Shown here piece after piece: positions 1-8,508 of a stretch of 64,000 nucleotides of DNA (positions within the stretch are counted from its first letter, which is position 1; each line of letters opens with the position of its first letter). Below the pieces are notes generated by a model that had not been told where the DNA came from, made no database searches, and was given only the letters and a program-made list of their open reading frames with translations. The translations under genes were made by a program, and so were the position numbers. This DNA is from Bradyrhizobium lablabi (lineage in GTDB: Bacteria; Pseudomonadota; Alphaproteobacteria; Rhizobiales; Xanthobacteraceae). Where the stretch lies: NCBI RefSeq assembly GCF_018129385.1, contig NZ_JAFCLN010000009.1, forward strand, positions 62,001 through 126,000, written 5' to 3'.

Positions 1-220
<220 letters not shown>

Positions 221-338
221 GGTCCGCTTCTTCCCCGTTTGGTTTTCTTGCGATTATGGCTGCCCGGTTCGGCACCGCAAGCGGGTACAGGGCAGGCGCG
301 ACGAATGGCACCCATGCAGCGCGCCGTTTCGGCGGGAA

Positions 339-1469
339 TTATCGCGCCGCGTGGCTGTCCTGCGCCTCGAGGCTGCGGCTGTAACGCGACATCGCAAAGC
401 AGAAGGCGAAATAGATCAGGGCCACGAAGATATAGACCTCGACGCTGAAGGATTGCCAGGCCGGATCGATGATCGCGGTCTTGGCGGTCGTGAGCAGGTC
501 GAAGATGCCGATGATCAGCACGAGGCTGGTGTCCTTGAAGAAGGCGATAAAGGTGTTCACCAGCGGCGGGATGACGTGGCGGATCGCCTGCGGCAGGATA
601 ATCAGCCCCTGCTTCTTCCAGTAGGAGAGGCCGAGTGCATCGGCGGCGTCATGCTGCCCCCTGGGAATGGCCTGCAAGCCGCCGCGAATGACTTCGGCAA
701 GATAGGCGCCAGCGAACAGGATGAACGCAATCTGCGCGCGCAGCAATTTATCGATGTTGACGCCGTCGGGCATGAACAGCGGGAACATCACGCTCGCCAT
801 GAACAGCAGGCTGATCAACGGCACGCCGCGGATCAGCTCGACATACAGCACACAGAGCGAGCGGATCGCGGGCAGTTTGGAACGGCGGCCGAGCGCGACG
901 AGGATCCCGAGCGGAAAACCGAACGCGAGCCCGAAGGTGGCGAGGATCAGCGTCACCGGCAGCCCGCCCCAGCGATCCTGCGACACGAACGGCAGGCCGG
1001 GAATACCGCCCCACATCAACAGGCCGATCAATGCGAGCGCGCCGGCCCACACCAGTGCCAGTTCCTTGCGCCAGGCCCAGCGCCGGCTCGACACCACGAA
1101 CAGCGCGATGAACAGCAGCACGGCCAGCGCGGGCCGCCATTGCTGCTGGAACGGGTAGGTGCCGAACAGGATGAAGCGGAGCTTTTCTGGAATCACCGCC
1201 CAGCAGGCGCCAATGCCGCGGACGGCGCGGCACGCGGCGGTGTTGTTGCTGTCGGGAACGCTCCAGACCGCGTTGAGCCAGCCCCATTGCATGAGGCTTA
1301 CCAGGCCCTTGCCGAGCACGAGCAGAAGCAGCAGCGTGATGATGGTGGAGGGAATGGTGGCGAACAGGTTGGCGCGCAGCCAGGCAATGGCCATGCCGGC
1401 GAACGTCCTGTTCGTGCGGGGACGAGCCGAGGGGAGCGGGCTATCGGGAATGTCGGTCACGACCGTCAT
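339..1469 (-). CDS. aapM: General L-amino acid ABC transporter permease AapM
   Basis: A 376-residue inner-membrane permease of the polar amino-acid uptake family. The N-terminal half contains hydrophobic segments around residues 30-60 and 105-160. The C-terminal BPD_transp_1 domain (about 170-370) includes the EAA-loop sequence ADALGLSYWKKQG, which contacts the ATPase. The length and long N-terminal extension match AapM of the rhizobial general amino-acid permease. It begins 3 bp after the aapQ stop codon, so the two are translated as a pair. The usual next gene, the ATPase aapP, is absent: a monooxygenase follows. The pair probably works with AapJ encoded at 4990-6000 and with an ATPase encoded elsewhere. 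Confidence 0.9.
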   Translation of the reverse strand: MTVVTDIPDSPLPSARPRTNRTFAGMAIAWLRANLFATIPSTIITLLLLLVLGKGLVSLMQWGWLNAVWSVPDSNNTAACRAVRGIGACWAVIPEKLRFILFGTYPFQQQWRPALAVLLFIALFVVSSRRWAWRKELALVWAGALALIGLLMWGGIPGLPFVSQDRWGGLPVTLILATFGLAFGFPLGILVALGRRSKLPAIRSLCVLYVELIRGVPLISLLFMASVMFPLFMPDGVNIDKLLRAQIAFILFAGAYLAEVIRGGLQAIPRGQHDAADALGLSYWKKQGLIILPQAIRHVIPPLVNTFIAFFKDTSLVLIIGIFDLLTTAKTAIIDPAWQSFSVEVYIFVALIYFAFCFAMSRYSRSLEAQDSHAAR

Positions 1470-1472
1470 GGT

Positions 1473-2657
1473 TCAGCGCTCCACCAGCGCGATGCGCGCG
1501 TTGTACCAGTTCATGAAGAAGCTGATGCCGAGGCTGATGGTGAGGAACACGGCCATGATCAGCGCAATCGCCTCGATCGCCTGGCCGGTCTGGTTCAGCG
1601 TCGTGTTGGCGATCGAGACAATGTCCTGGTAGCCGACCGCGACCGCGAGCGAGGAATTCTTGGTCAGGTTCAAATATTGGCTCGTCATCGGCGGAATGAT
1701 GACGCGCAGCGCCTGCGGCAGCACGATGTGCTGGAGCGCAAAACTGCGGCGCAGGCCCAGCGCCTTGGCGGCGTCCCACTGTCCCCTCGGTACCGACTGG
1801 ATGCCGCTGCGCACGATCTCGGCGATGAAGGCGGAGGTGTAGGTGACGAGCGCGATCAGCAGCGCAAAATATTCCGGCGCCAGCGTCAGCCCGCCGACGA
1901 AATTGAATCCGCGTAGCTCGGGCAGCATGATGCTCCAACTCGCGCCCAGCATGAGCGACAACAGCGCTGGGATGGCGATCACCAGCACCAGCGCATAGGG
2001 CCAGCTATGCCGCGGTTTGCCGTCCAGCATCTGCCGCGCGGTGAGCCGCTTGCGAATGAAGAAGGTCACGGCGAGGCCGATTGCGGCCGTGAGCAGCACC
2101 CACAGGTTCGCCGTATCGAGCGGGATCGAGGGCAGCACCAGGCCGCGATTGGACAGATAGACGCCCTCGACCGGCTTCCATGCCTGGCGCGCCGCGGGCA
2201 GTCCCTGCATCAGCACGTACCAGAACAAAAGTTGCAGCAGCAGCGGGATGTCGCGCAGCATTTCGACATAAACCGCCGCAAGGCGCGACAGCAGCCAGTT
2301 GGCGGAAAGCCGCGCGATTCCGACCAGCGTGCCGAGCACCGTCGCCAGCACGATGCCGATCACGGCGACGCGCAGCGTGTTCGATATCCCGACGATGAAG
2401 GCGCGCAGATAGGTGTCCTTGGGGCTGTAGGGCAGCCAGCTATCGGCGATCGGCATACCGGCCTCGCGGCCGAGGAAGGCAAAGCCGGTCGAGATGCGGC
2501 GTACCGAGAGATTGTGCACCGTGTTCGACCACAGCCACGCGATGATGGCGATCACGATCGCCACGACGAGGATCTGCCAGATCAGTCCGGAGAAATTCCT
2601 GTCCTTCAGCGAGATGCGCATTCGCCGGGACGGAGGAGAAGCGGGTTTCGTCGTCAC
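1473..2657 (-). CDS. aapQ: General L-amino acid ABC transporter permease AapQ
   Basis: A 394-residue partner permease to AapM. After a transmembrane segment near residues 27-45 it has a long extracytoplasmic stretch, then the BPD_transp_1 domain with several membrane spans. The C-terminal EAA loop reads AAKALGLRRSFALQH, followed by LPQALRVIIPPMTSQYLN. The annotated start is GTG (complement of 2655-2657); an in-frame ATG 12 codons later (MRISLKD) is an alternative without a better ribosome site. The gene is divergent from the RpiR regulator at 2753, and the 95 bp between them hold inverted repeats likely to control both directions. The AapQ-before-AapM order is the standard rhizobial one. Confidence 0.9.
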   Translation of the reverse strand: MTTKPASPPSRRMRISLKDRNFSGLIWQILVVAIVIAIIAWLWSNTVHNLSVRRISTGFAFLGREAGMPIADSWLPYSPKDTYLRAFIVGISNTLRVAVIGIVLATVLGTLVGIARLSANWLLSRLAAVYVEMLRDIPLLLQLLFWYVLMQGLPAARQAWKPVEGVYLSNRGLVLPSIPLDTANLWVLLTAAIGLAVTFFIRKRLTARQMLDGKPRHSWPYALVLVIAIPALLSLMLGASWSIMLPELRGFNFVGGLTLAPEYFALLIALVTYTSAFIAEIVRSGIQSVPRGQWDAAKALGLRRSFALQHIVLPQALRVIIPPMTSQYLNLTKNSSLAVAVGYQDIVSIANTTLNQTGQAIEAIALIMAVFLTISLGISFFMNWYNARIALVER

Positions 2658-2708
2658 GGCGCGAGCATCCTTGAAACGGTGGCGGCAGCGTGCAGAACGG
2701 GATAACTA

Positions 2709-2742
2709 TTTCATATGTTGCAAAATGGTGCAAGATATGAAA
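2709..2742. promoter_or_regulatory. Inverted repeat in the aapQ/rpiR divergent promoter, candidate operator 1
   Basis: TTTCATATGTTGC (2709-2721) and GCAAGATATGAAA (2730-2742) are inverted copies matching at 12 of 13 positions around an 8-nt spacer. The site lies between two divergent genes, one encoding an HTH/SIS regulator. Binding by that regulator is inferred. Confidence 0.6.
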
Positions 2743-2754
2743 CAAATGTTTCAT
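2737..2754. promoter_or_regulatory. Palindrome ATGAAACA-AA-TGTTTCAT overlapping the rpiR start codon, candidate operator 2
   Basis: Perfect 8-bp arms (2737-2744 and 2747-2754) flank two A residues. The right arm includes the first two bases of the regulator's ATG, and the left arm overlaps operator 1 by six bases. Binding here would block transcription or translation initiation of the regulator, which suggests autoregulation. Confidence 0.6.
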
Positions 2755-3619
2755 GAGCGCCAGACCCTCGCCCCTCAGTGAACTCTGCAGCGCAATTCCG
2801 TCGCTGCCCTCGCGGCTACAGCAGGTCGGCCGCTTCGTCGCCGCCAACGATTACGACGCCACCACGCGCTCGATGCGCGAGCTGGCCTCGGTGGCGGGCG
2901 CCGATCCCGCCGCGTTCACTCGGCTTGCGAAGGCGATCGGTTATTCCGGCTGGGACGAGTTGCGCGCCGCCCTGACGGAAGCGCGGCGGCCCGAGCAGTC
3001 CTCGCCCTTCTCCGGCCGCGCCAGGGGCCGCCGTTCCGGCCCCAATCCCGAGATGTCGCTGATCTCGGACAAGCTGGAGGCGGAAGCCGCCGGCCTCGCA
3101 CGCATCTCGCCCGGCGCCATCGCCGGCGCGGCCAAGGCGTTGCATGGCGCAAAGCGAATCTGGATCGCCGGCTTTCGTAGTTGCCGCAGCGTTGCCGAGC
3201 TCCTCAACTATCAGCTCCGCCTGTTCCGCCCCGACACTGTGCAACTGGTCGGCGGATCGGGGCCGGAAGATCTCGACCTCGGCGCCTTCCGCAGCGGCGA
3301 TGCTGTCGTGGTGATCGGCTTTGCGCCTTACTCCACTCCCAGCGTGCTCTCCGCACGTGCGGCGCACGCTTCAGGCGCCACGCTGATCGCGATCGCTGAC
3401 AAGGTTTCCGCACCGATGGCGGAAGGCGCCGATCATCTGCTCCAGTTCGAAGCAGCGGCCTCGCCCGGTTTTTTCCCAAGCCTGACCGGCGCCATCGCGG
3501 TTGCGCAATCGCTGGCGGCGGCCACCTTCATGCTCGGCGGCGTCGGCGCCAAGCGGCGATTGGAAGAAACTGAAGCGCGCCTTGCCGACACCTCTCAATA
3601 TGTTGCCGAAGAAGGCTGA
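2753..3619 (+). CDS. MurR/RpiR family transcriptional regulator (HTH + SIS)
   Basis: A 288-residue regulator. An RpiR-type helix-turn-helix occupies about residues 10-85 (RLQQVGRFVAANDY, then TTRSMRELASVAGADPAAF). A SIS sugar-isomerase-type sensor domain follows at about 115-245, with AKRIWIAGFRSCRSVAELL and GDAVVVIGFAPYS. RpiR proteins bind a small metabolite through SIS and control nearby catabolic genes. It leads a plus-strand operon with the aminotransferase (5 bp after its stop) and aapJ, and diverges from aapQM. It probably controls amino-acid uptake and transamination. No Shine-Dalgarno sequence precedes the ATG, which overlaps an operator-like palindrome; the HTH domain begins so early that no later start fits. 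Confidence 0.85.
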   Translation: MSARPSPLSELCSAIPSLPSRLQQVGRFVAANDYDATTRSMRELASVAGADPAAFTRLAKAIGYSGWDELRAALTEARRPEQSSPFSGRARGRRSGPNPEMSLISDKLEAEAAGLARISPGAIAGAAKALHGAKRIWIAGFRSCRSVAELLNYQLRLFRPDTVQLVGGSGPEDLDLGAFRSGDAVVVIGFAPYSTPSVLSARAAHASGATLIAIADKVSAPMAEGADHLLQFEAAASPGFFPSLTGAIAVAQSLAAATFMLGGVGAKRRLEETEARLADTSQYVAEEG

Positions 3620-3624
3620 CAATC

Positions 3625-4974
3625 ATGGCCCAGCGAACCAGTCGTGTGATGCACCGGAGTCTTCGCCAGACTCCGCCCAGGGCGGTTGGCGGCGAGGGGG
3701 TGTGGCTGATTGCCGAGGACGGACGCCGCGTGCTGGACGCCTCCGGCGGTGCCGCGGTCTCCTGTCTCGGACACCAGCATCCGCGCGTGATCGAGGCCAT
3801 GAAACGGCAGGCCTCGAACCTCGCCTATGCCCATACCGGTTTCTTCTCGTCGGCGCCTGCGGAAGAACTCGCCGAACGGCTGGTCGGCCATGAGCCCGGC
3901 GGACTTGCGTACGCTTATTTCGTCAGCGGCGGATCGGAAGCAGTCGAAGCCAGCATCAAGATCGCGCGGCAATATTTCATGGAGCGCGGCGAGCCCGGAC
4001 GAAAACGCTTCATCGCACGGCGCCAGAGCTATCACGGCAACACGCTCGGCGCGCTGGCCGCGGGCGGCAATGCCTGGCGGCGCGAGCCCTATGCGCCGCT
4101 GCTGTCGGATGCCTTCAGCCACGTCACGCCGGCCTTCGCCTATCACGAGCAGCGCGAGGGCGAGACCGAGGCCGATTTCGTCGCGCGGCTGGCGGCAGAG
4201 CTGGAAGCGGAATTCCAGCGGCTCGGCCCCGATACCGTGGCCGCCTTCATGGCAGAGCCGGTGGTCGGCGCGACCTCCGGATGCGTGCCGCCGCCGGAAG
4301 GGTATTTCCGCGCGGTGCGCGAGATCTGCAATCGTCATGGCGCGCTTCTGATCCTCGATGAAGTCATGAGCGGCATGGGCCGCACCGGCACCCTGCACGC
4401 CTGGGAGCAGGAGGGTATCGCGCCCGATATCCAGGCCATCGCCAAAGGACTTGGCGGCGGTTACCAGCCGATCGGTGCGATGCTGGCGAGTTCGCGTGTC
4501 GTCGACACGATCCGCGATGGCAGTGGCGCGTTCCAGCACGGCCACACTTACATGGGGCATCCCATGGCCTGCGCGGCCGCGCTCGAGGTGCAGAAGATCG
4601 TCAGCGAGGAACGTCTGCTTGATCGGGTGAGGGAGTTGGGCCGCCGCCTCGAACGGCGGCTCACCGAGCGTTTTGGCAATCATCGCCACGTCGGCGACAT
4701 CAGAGGGCGCGGCCTTTTCCACGCGATCGAACTCGTCGCCGACCGCGCTACGCGCTCGCCATTTGATCCCGCGCTCAAGCTCCATGCGCGGATCAAGGCA
4801 AAAGCCTTCGAACTTGGACTTGGCTGCTATCCGATGGGTGGCACCGTGGACGGCCGTATCGGCGATCACGTCCTGCTGGCGCCGCCCTACATCGCGAGCG
4901 AAGAGGACATCGACATGATCGTCGACCGGCTCGGCCAGGCCGTCGACGAAGCGTTGAAGAATGTTGGTCACTAG
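3625..4974 (+). CDS. Class III PLP-dependent aminotransferase
   Basis: A 449-residue fold-type I omega-aminotransferase. The PLP-binding lysine is K274 in AIAKGLGGGYQPIGAML. The cofactor-clamping aspartate lies in LLILDEVMSGMGRTG, and VSGGSEAVEASIKIARQY is the phosphate-binding region. The length is usual for the aspartate/omega aminotransferase group. Such enzymes move an amino group from an amine or omega-amino acid to pyruvate or 2-oxoglutarate in the cytoplasm. It lies between the RpiR regulator and aapJ in one operon, which implies it uses the amino acid or amine imported by the Aap-like transporter. The substrate is not predictable from sequence. Confidence 0.88.
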   Translation: MAQRTSRVMHRSLRQTPPRAVGGEGVWLIAEDGRRVLDASGGAAVSCLGHQHPRVIEAMKRQASNLAYAHTGFFSSAPAEELAERLVGHEPGGLAYAYFVSGGSEAVEASIKIARQYFMERGEPGRKRFIARRQSYHGNTLGALAAGGNAWRREPYAPLLSDAFSHVTPAFAYHEQREGETEADFVARLAAELEAEFQRLGPDTVAAFMAEPVVGATSGCVPPPEGYFRAVREICNRHGALLILDEVMSGMGRTGTLHAWEQEGIAPDIQAIAKGLGGGYQPIGAMLASSRVVDTIRDGSGAFQHGHTYMGHPMACAAALEVQKIVSEERLLDRVRELGRRLERRLTERFGNHRHVGDIRGRGLFHAIELVADRATRSPFDPALKLHARIKAKAFELGLGCYPMGGTVDGRIGDHVLLAPPYIASEEDIDMIVDRLGQAVDEALKNVGH

Positions 4975-4989
4975 GGAGGGAGTAGCAAC

Positions 4990-6000
4990 ATGAAGAGGAT
5001 CGTCTTCGCGATCGGCGTGCTCGCCGCATCGCTGTCCATGGCGTCGGCGGGCACGCTCGACACGGTGAAGCAGCGTGGTACGCTGGTGTGCGGCGTCAGC
5101 GCCGGCTTTGCCGGTTTCTCCGCGCCGGATTCGCAGGGCAATTACAAGGGCCTCGACGTCGACTATTGCCGCGCGCTTGCCGCCGCCGTGCTCGGCGATC
5201 CCGCCAAGGTGCGCTATGTCGCGCTGACCGCGCAGAACCGTTTCACCGCGCTGCAATCCGGCGAGATCGACGTGCTCTACCGCAACTCGACGCAGACCTA
5301 TCTGCGCGGCGTCACGCTCGGCCTGCGCCAGGGGCCGGTCAATTTCTACGACGGCCAGGGGTTTGTGGTGAAGAAGGACCTCGGTGTGAAAGACGTCAAG
5401 GACCTGAAGGGCGCCACTGTCTGCGTCGCACAGGGCACCACCCATGAAGTCACGCTCGGCGATTACGGCCGCGCCAACAACATCGACTGGAAGCCGCTGG
5501 TGTTCGACCGCATCGACACCATGTATCAGACCTTCTTCGGCGGGCGCTGCGATGCCATGACCCAGGATGCGTCGGCGCTCGCCGGCGCGGTCGCGACCGC
5601 ATCGCCAAATCCCGCCGATTATCTCGTGCTGCCCCAGACCATCAGCAAGGAGCCGCTCGGCCCGTTCACCCGCAACGGCGACGAGGTGTGGAGCGACATC
5701 ATCACCTGGCTGCATTACGGCCTGATCGAGGCGGAGGAACTCGGCGTCACCCAGGCCAATGCCGACGAGATGGCGAAGTCGCAGGTGCCGGCCGTGCAAC
5801 GCCTGTTAGGGGCCTCCGGCGATCTCGGCTCGCGACTCGGGCTCGACAACAAATGGATCCTGCTGGCCATCAAGGCGGGCGGCAATTATGCCGAGATATT
5901 CGAACGCAATGTCGGCAAGGCGAGCCCGTTGAAACTCGATCGCGGCCTCAACGCGACCTGGAACAAGGGCGGATTGATGTACGCGACGCCCTTCAAGTAA
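4990..6000 (+). CDS. aapJ: General L-amino acid ABC transporter substrate-binding protein AapJ
   Basis: A 336-residue periplasmic binding protein of the SBP_bac_3 family. A signal peptide (MKRIVFAIGVLAASLSMASA) ends near residue 20. The mature protein opens TLDTVKQRGTLVCGVSAGFAG, highly typical of AapJ/BztA proteins, which capture many L-amino acids. A strong ribosome site (GGGAGG) precedes the ATG. It is on the opposite strand from its presumed permeases aapQM and is the last gene of the regulator-aminotransferase-aapJ operon, closed by a hairpin terminator at 6028. The arrangement differs from the usual aapJQMP order. Confidence 0.92.
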   Translation: MKRIVFAIGVLAASLSMASAGTLDTVKQRGTLVCGVSAGFAGFSAPDSQGNYKGLDVDYCRALAAAVLGDPAKVRYVALTAQNRFTALQSGEIDVLYRNSTQTYLRGVTLGLRQGPVNFYDGQGFVVKKDLGVKDVKDLKGATVCVAQGTTHEVTLGDYGRANNIDWKPLVFDRIDTMYQTFFGGRCDAMTQDASALAGAVATASPNPADYLVLPQTISKEPLGPFTRNGDEVWSDIITWLHYGLIEAEELGVTQANADEMAKSQVPAVQRLLGASGDLGSRLGLDNKWILLAIKAGGNYAEIFERNVGKASPLKLDRGLNATWNKGGLMYATPFK

Positions 6001-6027
6001 GGGCACGACAGGCTGGATTCGGCTGGG

Positions 6028-6058
6028 ACACCGCGTCGTGAGACGGCGCGGTGTTTTT
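6028..6058 (+). terminator. Rho-independent terminator after aapJ
   Basis: ACACCGCG (6028-6035) pairs with CGCGGTGT (6047-6054) around an 11-nt loop, followed by a run of five T. It lies 28 bp after the aapJ stop codon. Confidence 0.8.
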
Positions 6059-6153
6059 CAGCTTTGCATGGTATGACATTTATAATATAAAGGAGAATAA
6101 AGGCGGCTGCCAGTTCCGTTCGATCCGGCCGCGCCCAATGCAAGGAGACGGTC

Positions 6154-8508
6154 ATGAGCACGGGAACGTGGCACAAGACGGCCTGCAATCTCTGTTACGT
6201 CAACTGCGGCATCGAGGTCCTCGTCGACGACGGGCGCATCGAAAAGGTCCGCGGCGACCGCACCAGCCCGAAATCGCAAGGCTATCTCTGCAACAAGGCC
6301 GCGCGCATTCCCTATTACGCGCATCATAAGGACCGGCTCACCACGCCGCTGCGCCGGCGCGCCGACGGCTCCTTCGAGCCCATCGAATGGAACGTCGCCA
6401 TTGCGGAGATCGCCGGCCGGATGCGCGATCTGGTCGACCGGCACGGCGGCAAGGCGCTGGCGCTCTATGGCGGTGGCGGGCAGGGCAACCATGCCGGCGG
6501 CGCCTATGCCAATGCGTTCCTGCGCGCGCTCGGCTCGCGCCACGTCTTCAATGCGCTGTCGCAGGAGAAGACCGGCGACTTCTGGATCAACGGCCACATG
6601 TTCGGCAGCCAGACCTGCCATACCGCCGAGGACGTGCACCATTGCGATCTCCTGCTCGTGATCGGCGCCAATCCGTGGATCGCGCATGGTTTCCCGAATG
6701 CACGTGATCATCTCAACCAGATCCGCAAGGACCCGTCACGAAAGCTTGTGGTGGTCGATCCGCGCCGCTCGGAAACCGCAGAGATGGCCGACCTGCATCT
6801 CGCCGTTCGTCCCGGCACCGACGCGTTCCTGCTCGGCGCCTTGCTTGCGACGCTGGTGCGGTCCGATGCCATCGACCATGACTTCATCGAGCAACACACC
6901 GTCGGCTTCGATGAAGTGAAGCAGGCCTTGCTGGCTATTCCGGTGGAGGAATGGGCAGCGGCCGCCGAAATCCCGCTCGCCGACATTGAGCGCTGTGCCG
7001 CGATGATCGCCGCCGCCAGGGCGATGGTGGTGCGGGTCGAGCTCGGTATCCAGCAGGGCGTCAATTCGACGCTCAATTCCTATCTCGAAAAGTTGCTGAT
7101 CATGCTCTCCGGCAGCTTTGGCCGCAAAGGCACCAACCAGTTGCATAGCTGGCTACAGCCGCTGTGGGGCAATTCGCCCGGCCAGAAATTTTCGCCGACC
7201 GGCGACGAGGTCATCGCCGGCCTGCTGCCGCCGAACATCTTTCCCGACGCGGTGCTGGGCAACCATCCCGACCGCCTGCGCGGCGTCTGGATCGACAGCT
7301 CCAATCCGGCCAACACTGCCGCCAACACCGAAGCGGTCGAACGCGCGCTGCGTTCGCTCGAACTATGCGTCGTCGTCGACGTCGCCATGACCGAGACCGC
7401 GCGGCTTGCGCATTACGTCCTTCCGGCATCCTCTCAATATGAGAAGACCGAGTTCACGCTGTTCAACCTCGAATTCCCGACCAATTATTTCCACGTCCGT
7501 GCCGGCGTCGTGCCGCCGCTCGAAGGCACGTTGCCCGAGCCCGAAATCTACACCCGGCTGGCGCGGGCGATGGGCCTGCTTCCGGGCGACAATGTGCTGG
7601 CGCCATTGCGGGATGCGGCCAAGCGCTCGCGGCCGGAATTCGCTTTGGCCTTCCGCGCCTTTATGGGCGAAAACCCAAACCTCGCGGCGATGGGGGCGCT
7701 GGTGCTCTACCACACGCTGGGCCGGACTCTTCCCGACGGAACCGCCGCCGCGGCTCCGATGTGGAACGCGGCGCTGTCATGCGCCAAGCGCTCGCCGCTG
7801 GCGGTCCGGCGCGCGATCGGCGCTCCGGCCGAAATTCCCGATGCACAACTCGGCGACATGCTGTTCGATGCGATCGTGTCGGCCCGCCAGGGCACCGTCA
7901 TCACGCAGCATGAATATGATGAGGTGTGGTCGCTGGTCGGCCATCCCGACCGCAAGATTCGCCTGGCGGTGCCCGGCATGCTGGAATGGCTCTCGAGCCT
8001 CGACCCGCGCACCGCCGGCGCGCCAAAGGAATTTCCGTTCATGCTGGCCGCCGGCCAGCGGCGCATGTTCAACGCCAACCAGATTTTTCGCGATCCGGCC
8101 TGGCGCCGCGACGATCGCGACGGTGCGCTGCTGATCAACTCGTCCGACCTCGGCGAACTCGGCGTCGCAAACGGCGACTGGGTGGCCGTCGAATCGACGA
8201 CCGGCCGCCTTGTCGCCCGCTGCAAGGCCGACGACTCCATGCGCAGGGGCCAGCTCGCGCTGCCCCATGGCTTTGGCCAGTCCTATCCGGCAGCGGATGG
8301 CGAACGCCTCGTCAATGGCCCGCGCATCAATCTACTCACAGAGAGCGGCAACCGCGATCCCATCGCCGGCACGCCCTATCACAAGCACGTCGCGGTTCGG
8401 TTGAAGGCGCTATCGGCCGCGGAAGCCGCCGCTTTCCAGCGCGCGTCAGAGCGTATTCATCAGGGAGCCGCGCCCGCTCTCACCAACGCGAGCAGCTCCT
8501 CGCCATAA
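6154..8508 (+). CDS. Molybdopterin-dependent oxidoreductase (formate dehydrogenase/BisC superfamily)
   Basis: A 784-residue member of the prokaryotic molybdopterin oxidoreductase family. Four cysteines, C11, C14, C18 and C46, form an N-terminal [4Fe-4S] site (CNLCYVNC...C). C155 in GSQTCHTAED is at the position of the Mo-ligand cysteine in formate dehydrogenases. The C-terminal molydop-binding domain covers about 620-760. There is no Tat signal, so it is probably cytoplasmic. No electron-transfer subunit is adjacent, so its partner and substrate are unknown. An AAGGAG ribosome site precedes the ATG, and an AT-rich stretch with TATAAT at 6081-6086 may hold the promoter. Its 3' end overlaps recQ by 49 bp, tail to tail. 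Confidence 0.85.
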   Translation: MSTGTWHKTACNLCYVNCGIEVLVDDGRIEKVRGDRTSPKSQGYLCNKAARIPYYAHHKDRLTTPLRRRADGSFEPIEWNVAIAEIAGRMRDLVDRHGGKALALYGGGGQGNHAGGAYANAFLRALGSRHVFNALSQEKTGDFWINGHMFGSQTCHTAEDVHHCDLLLVIGANPWIAHGFPNARDHLNQIRKDPSRKLVVVDPRRSETAEMADLHLAVRPGTDAFLLGALLATLVRSDAIDHDFIEQHTVGFDEVKQALLAIPVEEWAAAAEIPLADIERCAAMIAAARAMVVRVELGIQQGVNSTLNSYLEKLLIMLSGSFGRKGTNQLHSWLQPLWGNSPGQKFSPTGDEVIAGLLPPNIFPDAVLGNHPDRLRGVWIDSSNPANTAANTEAVERALRSLELCVVVDVAMTETARLAHYVLPASSQYEKTEFTLFNLEFPTNYFHVRAGVVPPLEGTLPEPEIYTRLARAMGLLPGDNVLAPLRDAAKRSRPEFALAFRAFMGENPNLAAMGALVLYHTLGRTLPDGTAAAAPMWNAALSCAKRSPLAVRRAIGAPAEIPDAQLGDMLFDAIVSARQGTVITQHEYDEVWSLVGHPDRKIRLAVPGMLEWLSSLDPRTAGAPKEFPFMLAAGQRRMFNANQIFRDPAWRRDDRDGALLINSSDLGELGVANGDWVAVESTTGRLVARCKADDSMRRGQLALPHGFGQSYPAADGERLVNGPRINLLTESGNRDPIAGTPYHKHVAVRLKALSAAEAAAFQRASERIHQGAAPALTNASSSSP

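Noticed and set aside
3595..5799. 734-codon minus-strand open frame
   Set aside because: It is antisense to the aminotransferase and aapJ, whose motifs are unmistakable; the frame has low-complexity composition.
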